From: Dunaliella salina
Lineage: Eukaryota; Chlorophyta; Chlorophyceae; Chlamydomonadales; Dunaliellaceae
Reading direction: 5' to 3'
Assembly (NCBI GenBank): GCA_002284615.2
Contig: MU070101.1
Location: 91,870 to 104,848, forward strand
Length of the DNA: 12,979 bases
The position numbers were made by a program, and so were the translations under genes. Shown here in pieces: positions 6,711 through 12,979 of the stretch; the first letter of the stretch is position 1, and each line of letters opens with the position of its first letter. Under the pieces are notes generated by a model, which was given only the letters and a program-made list of their open reading frames with translations, searched no databases and was not told where the DNA came from.

Positions 6711-7245
6711 GGACAGGTCGACCTGGGATGGAGCACACAAAGAAAGCATCCGGGCGGCTTTGGTGGTGAGCTGAAGAGCCATTACCATTAGGGAATACCA
6801 CTCCCCACTGACTTTCTTCTTCTGCTTTCTTTGGTGAAGTGGATACATGGTGCCTCGGCCCTAAGTTTCCCCTTTTCCTTAATTGATGTGGGGAGTGTTT
6901 TCACTGCCTGCGTAGTTTTGCTTTTCTTTTCTTTAGGGAATATCAAATCACGAATGCCACGCGTTACATTTTCAAGCATGCATGCCTTATTCCTAGAGTC
7001 TCTCATCTCTCATTATTGCAGCCATCCATACCAGTAAGGAATAAGCGATGCCAGCCTTTACTTAGGCCATTAACACAGAGACTAAGGCCTGCATGGTGTC
7101 TGTTGGTGTGCATCCCACTCATAGTTGAATGGTACACCTGAGGAATACGTTCATCGCCACAGAGTGGGCATCTTGCAGAACTGGAAGAATAGTTGGATTT
7201 GAAGGCATGTTTTTGCGTGTACAGAGTATCTGTTCGATACTTCAT
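6711..7245 (-). pseudogene. Copy B: zinc motif and start of PD-(D/E)XK nuclease, interrupted
   Basis: ATG at 7245 opens a frame that matches the copy A nuclease ORF (MKYRTDTLYTQ, CPLC, MHTNRHHAGLSLC, GMDGCN). Zinc ligands C-x2-C and H-x3-H are kept. After 7003 the frame is broken by stops; weak nucleotide similarity to copy A continues to about 6942, where a 145-bp insert lies. The match then resumes at 6797 with FPNGNGSSAHHQSRPDAFF and ends near 6711 with GRPVP, before the E-x-K strand. The ATG overlaps the stop of the preceding RNase H frame as TAATG (7247-7243). Confidence 0.7.
6788..6942 (-). repeat. 145-bp insert in copy B flanked by 10-bp direct repeat
   Basis: TTAGGGAATA occurs at 6788-6797 and 6933-6942. 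Copy A has a single equivalent site (the GTTTTCCCAAAT codons of VFPND). The inserted sequence is absent from copy A but matches 9360-9475 in the same orientation, including TTAATTGATGT (G/A) GGGAG. Read on minus, both keep TLPTSIK in frame, so the insert is a piece of a coding region of such elements. The flanking repeat could be a target-site duplication; the A-T rich microhomology ATATT at one junction alternatively suggests template switching. Confidence 0.6.
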
Positions 7246-7246
7246 T

Positions 7247-8690
7247 ACATTAATGCGCTGTTAAAGGGTAATCTCAGGATTTTTTCAAAAGGAGTTGCTG
7301 ACCTCCGTGTTAGCAAGTTGACAGTTTGGATTGTGAGCTTGGATGTTGACTTCGGCGGTTGGGGAAGCAGATGGCCGGGCAAAGTTGAACGTCTGCCATC
7401 TGTTGTAGTGGAAGCCAGAAGTATCAACAGAGCCAAGCCTATGCTGTTTGTGCATGTGTATTATAAGTTTGTTGGAGAGAAATTGAATTGGGAAAGCATG
7501 GGAGTGCCAGTGGTGCATGCCATCATTTGTGCGTGAGAGGTCTACAATGGCAGCCAGTAGAGAGAGTGGAATGGGTCCCTGGCATCTGGAAGTTCAATGT
7601 CTGTAGTGTCTGTGAGGGCTGCCCTGCGAGCGCAGGCATCAGCCACCTCTTTCCTATTTTGCCAAAGTGGGCTTTGACTTTGTAGGAATAGATAGGGTGT
7701 GGGGAATGCTGCAATAGGGTTGATATAGCGTGAACAATCTCTGCATGCAGGTGGTACCTCATGCGCATTGGATTCAGGGTTTGCTTTGCAATCGGGGAGA
7801 GGCAGGATGCATTATCATTATGCCAAAGTGGGCTTTGACTTTGTAGGAATAGATAGGGTGTGGGGAATGCTGTAATAGGGTTGATATAGCGTGAACAATC
7901 TCTGCATGCAGGAGGTACCTCATGCGCATTGGATTCAGGGTTTGCTTTGCAATCGGGGAGAGGCAGGATGCATTATCAGTGGCAGTGGCAGTTTGCTCTC
8001 GCTGGAGTGCCACAAGGATGGGCGCAAGTTCTGCTCTGGTGATGGTGTTGGTAGGTCCATGGCCATTGGGTTTTACGTGCAGCTGTAAATGTTGGGAGGA
8101 TGGGGAAGCGTTACTTCCTGGTTTGTAAACGCCTGAACCATAGTGGCGGGGAGTCGTCACTTTGGTGTTTTATGACACTGCCACCTGTTTACGTGATTTC
8201 TCTCAAGTCCTTAATTACAGGGGAGAACACTTTCTTGTAGCTGTCAGGAAAGAAGGCTGCCCTAATTCTTTTTCCAAGTGTGTTGATGCTAGGTGCTGGT
8301 GGGTGCGCAGTGGCGTGGCAGAATTTGGAAGATGCAGGGAGCCGGAACATCTTGTTTGGGGAGTTGAAACCAATCTTTGTCCAGCGCTCTACGGAACTTC
8401 TCTGGCATTCCAGACAACATTTAAATGCATGGGGTAAGAGGGTAGGGCAGGGCTAGAAAGGGTACCAAACCAGTGTTGGGGTGTTTGGAATTGCATGTTT
8501 CCGGCAGGAAATTTGGCAAGCACTTTTGCAAGATCTGGGTAATTGTTAAGCCAACGCATATATGCATTGCAGCTGTAGCCTCTCCAGTGGACCACGAGCA
8601 TGAAGGTAGCAACTGGTTCTATGGTTTGGAGGGAGGAGTGCACTGCATGGCGTAAGAGCCTGAACATGAGTTCCTTAGGAGAGGAAGGAA
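7247..8690 (-). pseudogene. Copy B: methyltransferase-like and RNase H ORF, decayed
   Basis: Frames at 8745-8389, 8160-7774, 7768-7523, 7518-7285 and 7436-7245 together follow copy A residue by residue: FRLLRHAVHSS, HWRGYSCNAYM, FPAGNMQFQTPQHWF, then TRAEL, ATDNAS, NPMRMRY, HPIYSYKVKAH, ADACARRAA (frameshifted) and LGSVDTSGFHY. The second and third acidic RNase H positions survive; the first is Gly. The upstream CHPP part is degraded beyond recognition near 8690. The end, ...NSALM, stops in TAA at 7247-7245, overlapping the ATG of the nuclease frame. Confidence 0.75.
7661..7978. repeat. 161-bp tandem duplication inside copy B RNase H
   Basis: GCCAAAGTGG at 7661 recurs at 7822 and GCATTATCA at 7809-7817 recurs at 7970-7978; I find two differences across about 157 bp (CTGCAAT/CTGTAAT and CAGGTGG/CAGGAGG). 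The unit is not a multiple of three, so it shifts the frame, and it duplicates the NPMRMRY...KVKAH part of RNase H. Its high identity says it is much younger than the divergence of copies A and B. Confidence 0.95.
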
Positions 8691-8724
8691 GGATCACTGT
8701 CCACTGATGGGGCGGACGTACCCT

Positions 8725-9345
8725 ACACCATAGAGCACAACACAAACTCTAAACCCCTGCACATACCTCAAACAGAACTAGGCCCTCTTACCTCTTCCTC
8801 CATAATCTTTCTTCAAGGACTAGATTCACCTCCAGCCATCCAGATGCTATCTTAGTTACCCCTTACAATGCCAAACCCACTTATTACGATATTTATCCTT
8901 CTTGCTCACATCATGCTTTACGCAGCAGACACAACACCACTAGGAGGACAGGCACAGCTCAACCCTGTGAGACAACCTCACCAATTGCATGCAAATCAAC
9001 GCCACGTGCTCTTGCTTGAAATCAGGTTTTGTGAAGACACAAGGCCTCAGCATCAGTTGGACATGGCACAGCAGCAGCATGCAAAACTTTGTAAGCGTAT
9101 TAGTGCTAAAGCTGTTACAATTTATCCTATTCTCCTGGGTGTTGGTGGAACGTGTTAAATTGAGCACACCCTTAATCATTTCACCAACATACCACAAAGC
9201 TTGCACACTAACTTCATGCACATTCAGTTCAGTATGCCCACAAACTTGTTACCACTAGACACGCTGTCGAATACAGAAATATCTCTCTCTACCGAGTTCC
9301 TGAGCCTAGTGCTTCTAGTAACCCCCCAAATCCATTAGCCTCTTC
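8725..9345 (+). pseudogene. Decayed PD-(D/E)XK nuclease domain of a second retroelement family
   Basis: Opposite in strand to copies A-C. Across at least three frames the order is LHIPQ, TRFTSSHPDAILVTP (PD motif near 8840), LRSRHNTTRR, NQRHVLLLEIRFCEDTRPQ (the E-x-K strand, with Arg in place of Lys), QQQHAKLCKR, AVTIYPILLGVGGT, a stop, then HAHSVQYAHKLVTTRHAVEY and SNPPNP near the C-terminus. The same block order ends the copy A nuclease ORF (TLHTILIGVSGT, SNPPDPH), so it is a homologous but clearly different family. The ORF from 8868 to 9158 covers only the middle. The N-terminal zinc part is missing, so the relic starts abruptly next to the 5' end of copy B. Confidence 0.65.
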
Positions 9346-9619
9346 AGACTCAAATCTTGCGGTGGAGGGGACTCACGGCTCTTCAGAACCAATGTTTCTC
9401 ATTTCCCTTAATTGATGTAGGGAGAGTTTCTCTGCCTATGGAGTTGTCTTTTCTGTTCCTTTCTTTCCAATATTCAGCAAAGGTTGCCATGTGCAGGTCA
9501 TGAGGGGAGGGGGTGGGGAGGTGGTTTGTGCGGGGAGAGGGCTTTGTAGATTAGCTCTAGGTTATCCTTAAACAAACCACTGCCATTTTCCATGAGGTGG
9601 AGTTTACGTGAATGGAGAC

Positions 9620-9676
9620 TGATCAGCTGGCGGATATAGCGATGTAACCCTACCTGTACCTGTGATCAGCTGGCGG
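9620..9676. repeat. 14-bp direct repeat TGATCAGCTGGCGG
   Basis: Perfect copies at 9620-9633 and 9663-9676, 43 bp apart, inside the minus-strand relic. In minus translation both give R-Q-L-I, one in the frame that carries on and one in another frame, so this may be a small local duplication that helped break the frame. Confidence 0.6.
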
Positions 9677-9712
9677 GTGCGCATGTCAGAATAAGGCAAC
9701 TCCTCATTGCTG

Positions 9713-9731
9713 TATAACAGGGTCTGTTATA
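9713..9731. repeat. Perfect 8-bp inverted repeat with 3-nt loop
   Basis: TATAACAG (9713-9720), GGT, CTGTTATA (9724-9731). It lies within the codons of the minus-strand relic (ITDPVIQQ), so it may simply be coincidence. Confidence 0.4.
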
Positions 9732-9890
9732 TAGTTGAAGGGTCTGTCCTGCAGTTTAAACAGTTCTTTAGTTAAAGCAGGGATTCCAAGCGAAGATGAG
9801 CCTTAGAGGACTTGACTGCTTGGAGACTTCTGGTCCTCATCCAGAGGTTCTGGTGGTTGAGAACCAGGAGTCTCTGAACGAACACACATC

Positions 9891-10896
9891 ATCAGCGCAC
9901 ATAAGGGATAAGAGACAATCTTGTTTGACAATGTATGTGGGTCTCACCCAAATATGTTTATCCCCATCCATCAAAATATGCTCAACATTATTGTGCTAGT
10001 CTTCGAGGAGGTAAATGGAATTTGAAACATGCCGCTCTGACGAACAGGCTCCCTAGCTCCTCACACATATGCGGGTTTCTTTCATATTTTAGTAGGCATA
10101 CAACTTTGACGCTTCACATTATACATTTCCATGCGATTCCCCAAGGAATTTCTTGGTTGTGGCAACACCTGCAACAATGCTAGCTCCGCCATTTGTACTG
10201 CCGCTAGAAGCACCAACAGCAGACCCTGTGGCGGCAGGACTGCCAAGCCTTGCTCCATGTCTTGCATGGCTTACTTGCAAATCATTAGCAGGGCTTGCTG
10301 CCGCATCCTGCTGAAACCAGCTTGCCACCTAGCAAGCATTCAAATGCCTCAGCACAAGAAGTGGATGTGAGGCACTGCACCCAGAAAAGAAACCAACTTG
10401 GGAGACAGGAAGTAAGAACCACCCTCGAAGCGGAATTGTTAGGATGTTCGCCTACAGGTATAATATGTCCCATTGACTGCAAGCATGCGCTAGGTATGTG
10501 TCTGTGTGTTCATAGCGGAGCCTTCTGAAACAAACAAGAGGGTCCTTTGGACAGGTTTCCAACCTGCAGAAATGCCCCCCCAAAAAACAATAGACAAACC
10601 TGCCGGAAGCCTAAAATTCCAGCTGGCCATGGGATGCTTGCAACCCAATCATTTGGTGCCAGGTGTTTGTTGCACCTGGGGCTAGAGCAGATAATACAGA
10701 CGACCATTCTGAGCCATTCTGTCTCCAATAATACAAGAGATTGCAATCTTATTCAAGCAATGTTGTTGTAGAAGGGATCGCCACACAGGACAGCGCTGAG
10801 GATCCCCGCATCACTTCGTTGCTGCAGCAGCGGCAGCTTCGCTGTGTCCTGCAAAGTACTGGGTTTAACCAAGTTGGGCTATGTGGGTGTCACAGG
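9891..10896. other. Intergenic stretch with no supported gene
   Basis: Short frames only. The one with the most protein-like composition is on the minus strand at about 10325-10122, an Ala/Ser/Gly-rich low-complexity segment (SPAATGSAVGASSGSTNGG) that could be a disordered exon with a GT just after it, but it has no ATG and no recognisable domain. I see no RNA gene, promoter or repeat of note. It may be old transposon debris or the spacer before the exchanger gene. Confidence 0.35.
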
Positions 10897-11301
10897 ATGG
10901 ATTGGATATCTTTTAATTGTACTGGAAGGGCTTGCAGTAGGAGATGGCCTAGTGGTGGATGCGCAGGAACCATGCCTGTTGTGAGTTGCAGGGTCTCACA
11001 ATTTGTGCATGCTCACTCCATCCTTCCTGACAAGCCAGGACCAATTAACTACACCACTCTTACAAGGAAGCACCTCACTGACCCTCCTGACCCCCACCGC
11101 CGAAGGCTCCCCTGCATCCTTTCAGCACGCGCCATTACATTTTGTCCCAGAAACATTTTTGCCCCTCAGCCAGCTCAAGCACTAATCACAAAATTAGTTT
11201 TTATTCATAATGAGTCAAAGCATATGCAAGCTACCAAACTTCGAAATTTGCGCATAGATGAAGAGCCAGTTGTTGCACATATTCAATATACCTTTCCATA
11301 A
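10897..11301 (+). CDS. Hypothetical ORF, unrecognised, doubtful
   Basis: An open frame of 186 codons starts at 10741, but with TTG; the first ATG is at 10897, giving 134 residues to the TAA at 11299-11301. I recognise no domain. Composition is mixed: Cys/Arg/Gly-rich at the start, then a more protein-like tail with LVFIHNESKHMQATKLRNL and EEPVVAHIQY. A length of 186 codons without stop is unusual for non-coding DNA of this composition but not conclusive. It could be an exon of an unknown gene, a transposon remnant or chance. It points toward the exchanger gene 230 bp downstream, with no evident link. Confidence 0.2.
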   Translation: MDWISFNCTGRACSRRWPSGGCAGTMPVVSCRVSQFVHAHSILPDKPGPINYTTLTRKHLTDPPDPHRRRLPCILSARAITFCPRNIFAPQPAQALITKLVFIHNESKHMQATKLRNLRIDEEPVVAHIQYTFP

Positions 11302-11532
11302 GCGAAATTTTTCCATCACCCGCACCTCCCGAGGCACAGACCTTCCTGAAGCTTTGTTGATTTCACAGAGGTGCTTCATGTGAAGAAGGCTTGTTTGGCT
11401 GCGATTGCTAGACTGAGCACGAACTGTGGGCTTACACAGAAATTCCCTAGGAATGGCACACTGAAAAATTCATGTGCTTGCAGCCTTGAGGTGTGACACA
11501 TGGTGCCAGGTTGACGCACTGGAGGAAATTGA
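11302..11532 (+). promoter_or_regulatory. Presumed 5' region of the exchanger gene
   Basis: This 231-bp stretch precedes the proposed start codon. An in-frame TGA (11530-11532) lies directly before the ATG. I see no TATA box or other clear promoter element; 5' UTR and promoter are inferred from position only. Confidence 0.25.
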
Positions 11533-12830
11533 ATGGCAGAGAGCCTTGACATTCCCTTGGTGGAACTTTTTGTGAGTGAGCTCGATGCCGCCAGCTACAA
11601 CTTGGCCTGCTTGTTTGCATGCTTGCATGTTAGAGGGCTTGTCTGTTCCGCAGCCAGTGACTGTTTCAAGCAGCATGCACATTCATGCCCCGTGCCAATG
11701 ACAGGACAACAATGTGTTTGTCATATGTTAAAGGCTTTGCTCACTGCATCACGTATGCAAGCCACCTGTGCCGCTTATGTAATTCCTGTTCACTGCTGCG
11801 TGCAGCTGCTGGGGCTGTTTGGAGTGGTGCTTCTCTTGGGCAACTACTTCAAGAAGACCAGCTTGGAAACTTTTATTGGAGCACCCACAATTGGGATCTG
11901 CCTCGGGATAGCGTTTTCTGCCATAACTGTCTATGGCGGTGCAACTGAGGGTTACAAGAAAGTGCTCAGCTTCGAGCCTGACATTTTCTTGTACGTGCTG
12001 CTCCCAACCATCATCATTGATGCAAGCTTGAATGTGAATGCGCATCTGCTGCTGCTCAACTTCGGAACCATTTGTAACACTGCCTTCATTGGCACGACGG
12101 GCGCTACTTTCATCATTGGGGTGATGCAATGGGCCTTTGGGCAAGCCAACATTGCCTACAAGATGCCTTTCCTCCACAACCTGGTGAGTAAAGTCGTCCA
12201 TACTTGCATTGACCATAGCTTCAGCCTTGTATGTGGCAGAGGGACACCTGCATCTCAGTTGCTCAGTCACAACACTTCAGGCATACCATATCATGTCGTG
12301 CCATGGTTGGCCCAGAAATTTCAAACACCAAACTTCTGGCTCTCATGAACAATCATGAAAAAAATTTGCAGTGCTAAACATAGGGCTGGTCCAGACTCAC
12401 GTTTATCAGTCAGGGCTGTTCTTGATGCTTTGTTGAAAGCATGGAGTTGGCAAAGTTATCTATTTCTGACACATTCAGGTGTCTTGTTGTCCACTTGTAA
12501 ACATGTTCTTATCCATTCTTCTTGCTTCAATTGAATGCTTGGCTGTGTGGCTGATTTAATCTGATTCAGGGGGCAACATGCCACTGTTCCTCTAGTTTGA
12601 GAGCCATCCGATTTAATTCTGTGTCTGTGAAGGCCGGAATTTCCAGCAGTTGCTTTTGCTGTGCACCTCCTTTCTCCCCCTCCCTCTCTCTCCCTCTTTT
12701 AGTTGCCTCATCCGTGTCCGGACACCCTCCTTGCTCGCAGTTGCTGGGAAGTGTGATTTCGGCCACCGACCCTGTATCCGTTTTGGCGGTCTTCCAGGCA
12801 CTGGAAGCGGATGGCAACCTGTTCATCATT
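11533..12830 (+). CDS. Na+/H+ exchanger (CPA1/NHE family), 5' part, three exons
   Basis: Proposed exons: 11533-11571, 11806-12183 and 12741-12830, all phase 0 with GT-AG introns, giving 169 residues before the gene leaves the window. Such antiporters exchange Na+ or K+ for H+ across plasma membrane or endomembranes for pH and salt balance. Joining the exons restores a clean first membrane helix (LVELF then LLGLFGVVLLLG). Further helices: IGAPTIGICLGIAFS, FEPDIFLYVLLPTIIIDA (the NHE LLPPII.D/E region, part of the inhibitor- and ion-path site), FGTICNTAFIGTTGATFIIGV, and LLGSVISATDPVSVLAVFQAL, the family's conserved SA-DPV segment. The ND motif (FGES.LNDA) should be in the next exon. The end ...LFII before GTAGGT fits the family's VFGES continuation. 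It looks closest to eukaryotic NHE types such as NHE8 (tentative). The single frame that runs on from 11533 to 12348 includes both introns partly and should not be taken as the protein. Confidence 0.8.
11572..11805 (+). other. Intron 1 of the exchanger gene (predicted)
   Basis: Donor GTGAGT at 11572, acceptor TGCAG ending at 11805 after a pyrimidine-rich stretch. Its 234 bp is a multiple of three without in-frame stop, so it looks like coding sequence, but its translation is Cys-rich and lies in the middle of the first membrane helix. Removing it gives a typical helix. Confidence 0.65.
12184..12740 (+). other. Intron 2 of the exchanger gene (predicted)
   Basis: Donor CTG/GTGAGTAAAG at 12184 is strong; reading through meets a stop at 12346-12348. 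Acceptor CTCGCAG ends at 12740, directly before LLGSVISATDPV. A long pyrimidine tract (about 12667-12700) with its own AG at 12701-12702 lies 38 nt upstream; using that AG would shift the frame. No gene or repeat seen inside. Confidence 0.75.
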
Positions 12831-12979
12831 GTAGGTGACACATGAATGCTCATGTCTTGCAAGTATGCACAAATATGAAAGATTGCGAAACAATTAGATT
12901 GACTGTCTTGCAAGAATAAAGGCTGTGCAAGAGGCCTAAAAAAATGCGAGCTATGCATAAAGCTTGCAGTAGGTTTCTC
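12831..12979 (+). other. Start of intron 3 of the exchanger gene
   Basis: GTAGGT follows ...LFII at 12831; GTGACA four bases later is an alternative donor. The family's next residues (VFGES) are not present in any frame before the window ends, so the rest is taken as intron. Confidence 0.55.

Larger units (their letters stand above)
6706..8690 (-). mobile_element. Retroelement copy B, same family, truncated at both ends and rearranged
   Basis: On the minus strand it begins near 8690 in the methyltransferase-like domain, just before the ELMFRLLRHAVHSS block, and runs through RNase H and the zinc motif to SRPDAFF and SIPGRP of the nuclease, stopping near 6711 where copy C sequence starts. It carries a 161-bp tandem duplication (7661-7978) and a 145-bp insert (6798-6942). 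Stops and frameshifts are many; in RNase H the first Asp is changed (TGGS instead of TDGS) and the codon two before it is a stop. It is an older or less constrained copy than A. Confidence 0.8.
9360..9890 (-). pseudogene. Relic of an unassigned coding segment of a retroelement
   Basis: Read on the minus strand, protein-like stretches follow one another with stops and frame changes: ETPGSQPPEPLDEDQ (about 9870), LGIPALTKELFKLQDRPFNY and ITDPVIQQ (about 9790-9715), YIRQLISLHSRKLHLMENG and LFKDNLELIYKAL (about 9645-9540), then FAEYWKERNRKDN and RETLPTSIKGNEKHWF (about 9480-9385). The last part is the homologue of the insert in copy B, which links it to these elements; a position upstream of or in the reverse transcriptase region is a guess. 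It meets the 3' end of the plus-strand nuclease relic tail to tail. Confidence 0.4.

Noticed and set aside
1..8700. LTR retrotransposon with integrase or protease
   Set aside because: No long terminal repeats, no HHCC or DDE integrase and no protease motif; the nuclease and RNase H arrangement with 5' truncation and an A-tail fits a non-LTR element.
10122..10328. Ala/Ser/Gly-rich minus-strand frame as a gene
   Set aside because: Low complexity, no ATG, no domain and no supporting neighbouring exons; it is only mentioned as a possibility in the intergenic entry.
10780..10855. Imperfect inverted repeat around ACACAGGACAGCG and CGCTGTGTCCTGC
   Set aside because: The arms pair only in part and no transposon-like termini or flanking duplication accompany them.
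11085..11097. DPPDPH in the 10741-11301 frame as the end of another nuclease ORF
   Set aside because: None of the preceding nuclease blocks is present and the frame continues past it; a chance match of a short Pro/Asp motif.
12184..12348. Continuation of the exchanger frame beyond 12183
   Set aside because: A consensus donor GTGAGTAAAG follows FLHNL, the translation after it loses all membrane character, and the family's next segment appears intact at 12741.

Overview
The window looks like nuclear DNA of a green alga (a chlorophyte is my inference). The two reasons are a split Na+/H+ exchanger gene with GT-AG introns at the right end, and dense, partly decayed retrotransposons whose domain set (RNase H plus a C-terminal zinc motif and PD-(D/E)XK nuclease) recalls the algal Dualen/RandI-type non-LTR elements. 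Nothing points to a bacterium: there are no operons, ribosome binding sites or bacterial genes. I could not run any search, so family names rest on motifs read by eye.

Layout. Positions 1-4690, minus strand: copy A, a 5'-truncated but fairly intact retroelement. Read from right to left it encodes a stretch that may be the end of a reverse transcriptase (thumb-like, 4690-3948), a PHD-finger region (3957-2419), a PCIF1-like methyltransferase fold followed by a complete-looking RNase H (2415-919), and a zinc motif with a PD-(D/E)XK nuclease (910-53). Positions 4691-5032 hold nothing I can name. Positions 5033-6705, minus: copy C, the same family, with a 1.3-kb internal deletion and a clear 3' end (hairpin plus A8). 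Positions 6706-8690, minus: copy B, the same family, carrying a 161-bp tandem duplication and a 145-bp insert flanked by a 10-bp repeat. Positions 8725-9345, plus: a decayed nuclease domain from a related but different family. Positions 9360-9890, minus: a relic of another part of such elements, recognised because it matches the insert in copy B. Positions 9891-11532 hold no gene I can defend, apart from one weak ORF. Positions 11533-12979, plus: the first three exons of a Na+/H+ exchanger, continuing out of the window.

How it fits together. All copies lack the catalytic reverse transcriptase motifs, as expected for 5'-truncated non-LTR insertions, so they would depend on full-length relatives elsewhere in the genome. 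The most notable content is the composite element protein: a chromatin-reader-type zinc finger, an mRNA-cap-type (PCIF1-like) methyltransferase fold with a changed motif, RNase H and a restriction-like nuclease in one element. Comparing the copies shows that the PHD and methyltransferase/RNase H parts were one reading frame (split in copy A by a single TGA), and that the nuclease is a separate, shifted frame joined by an overlapping TAATG in copy B.
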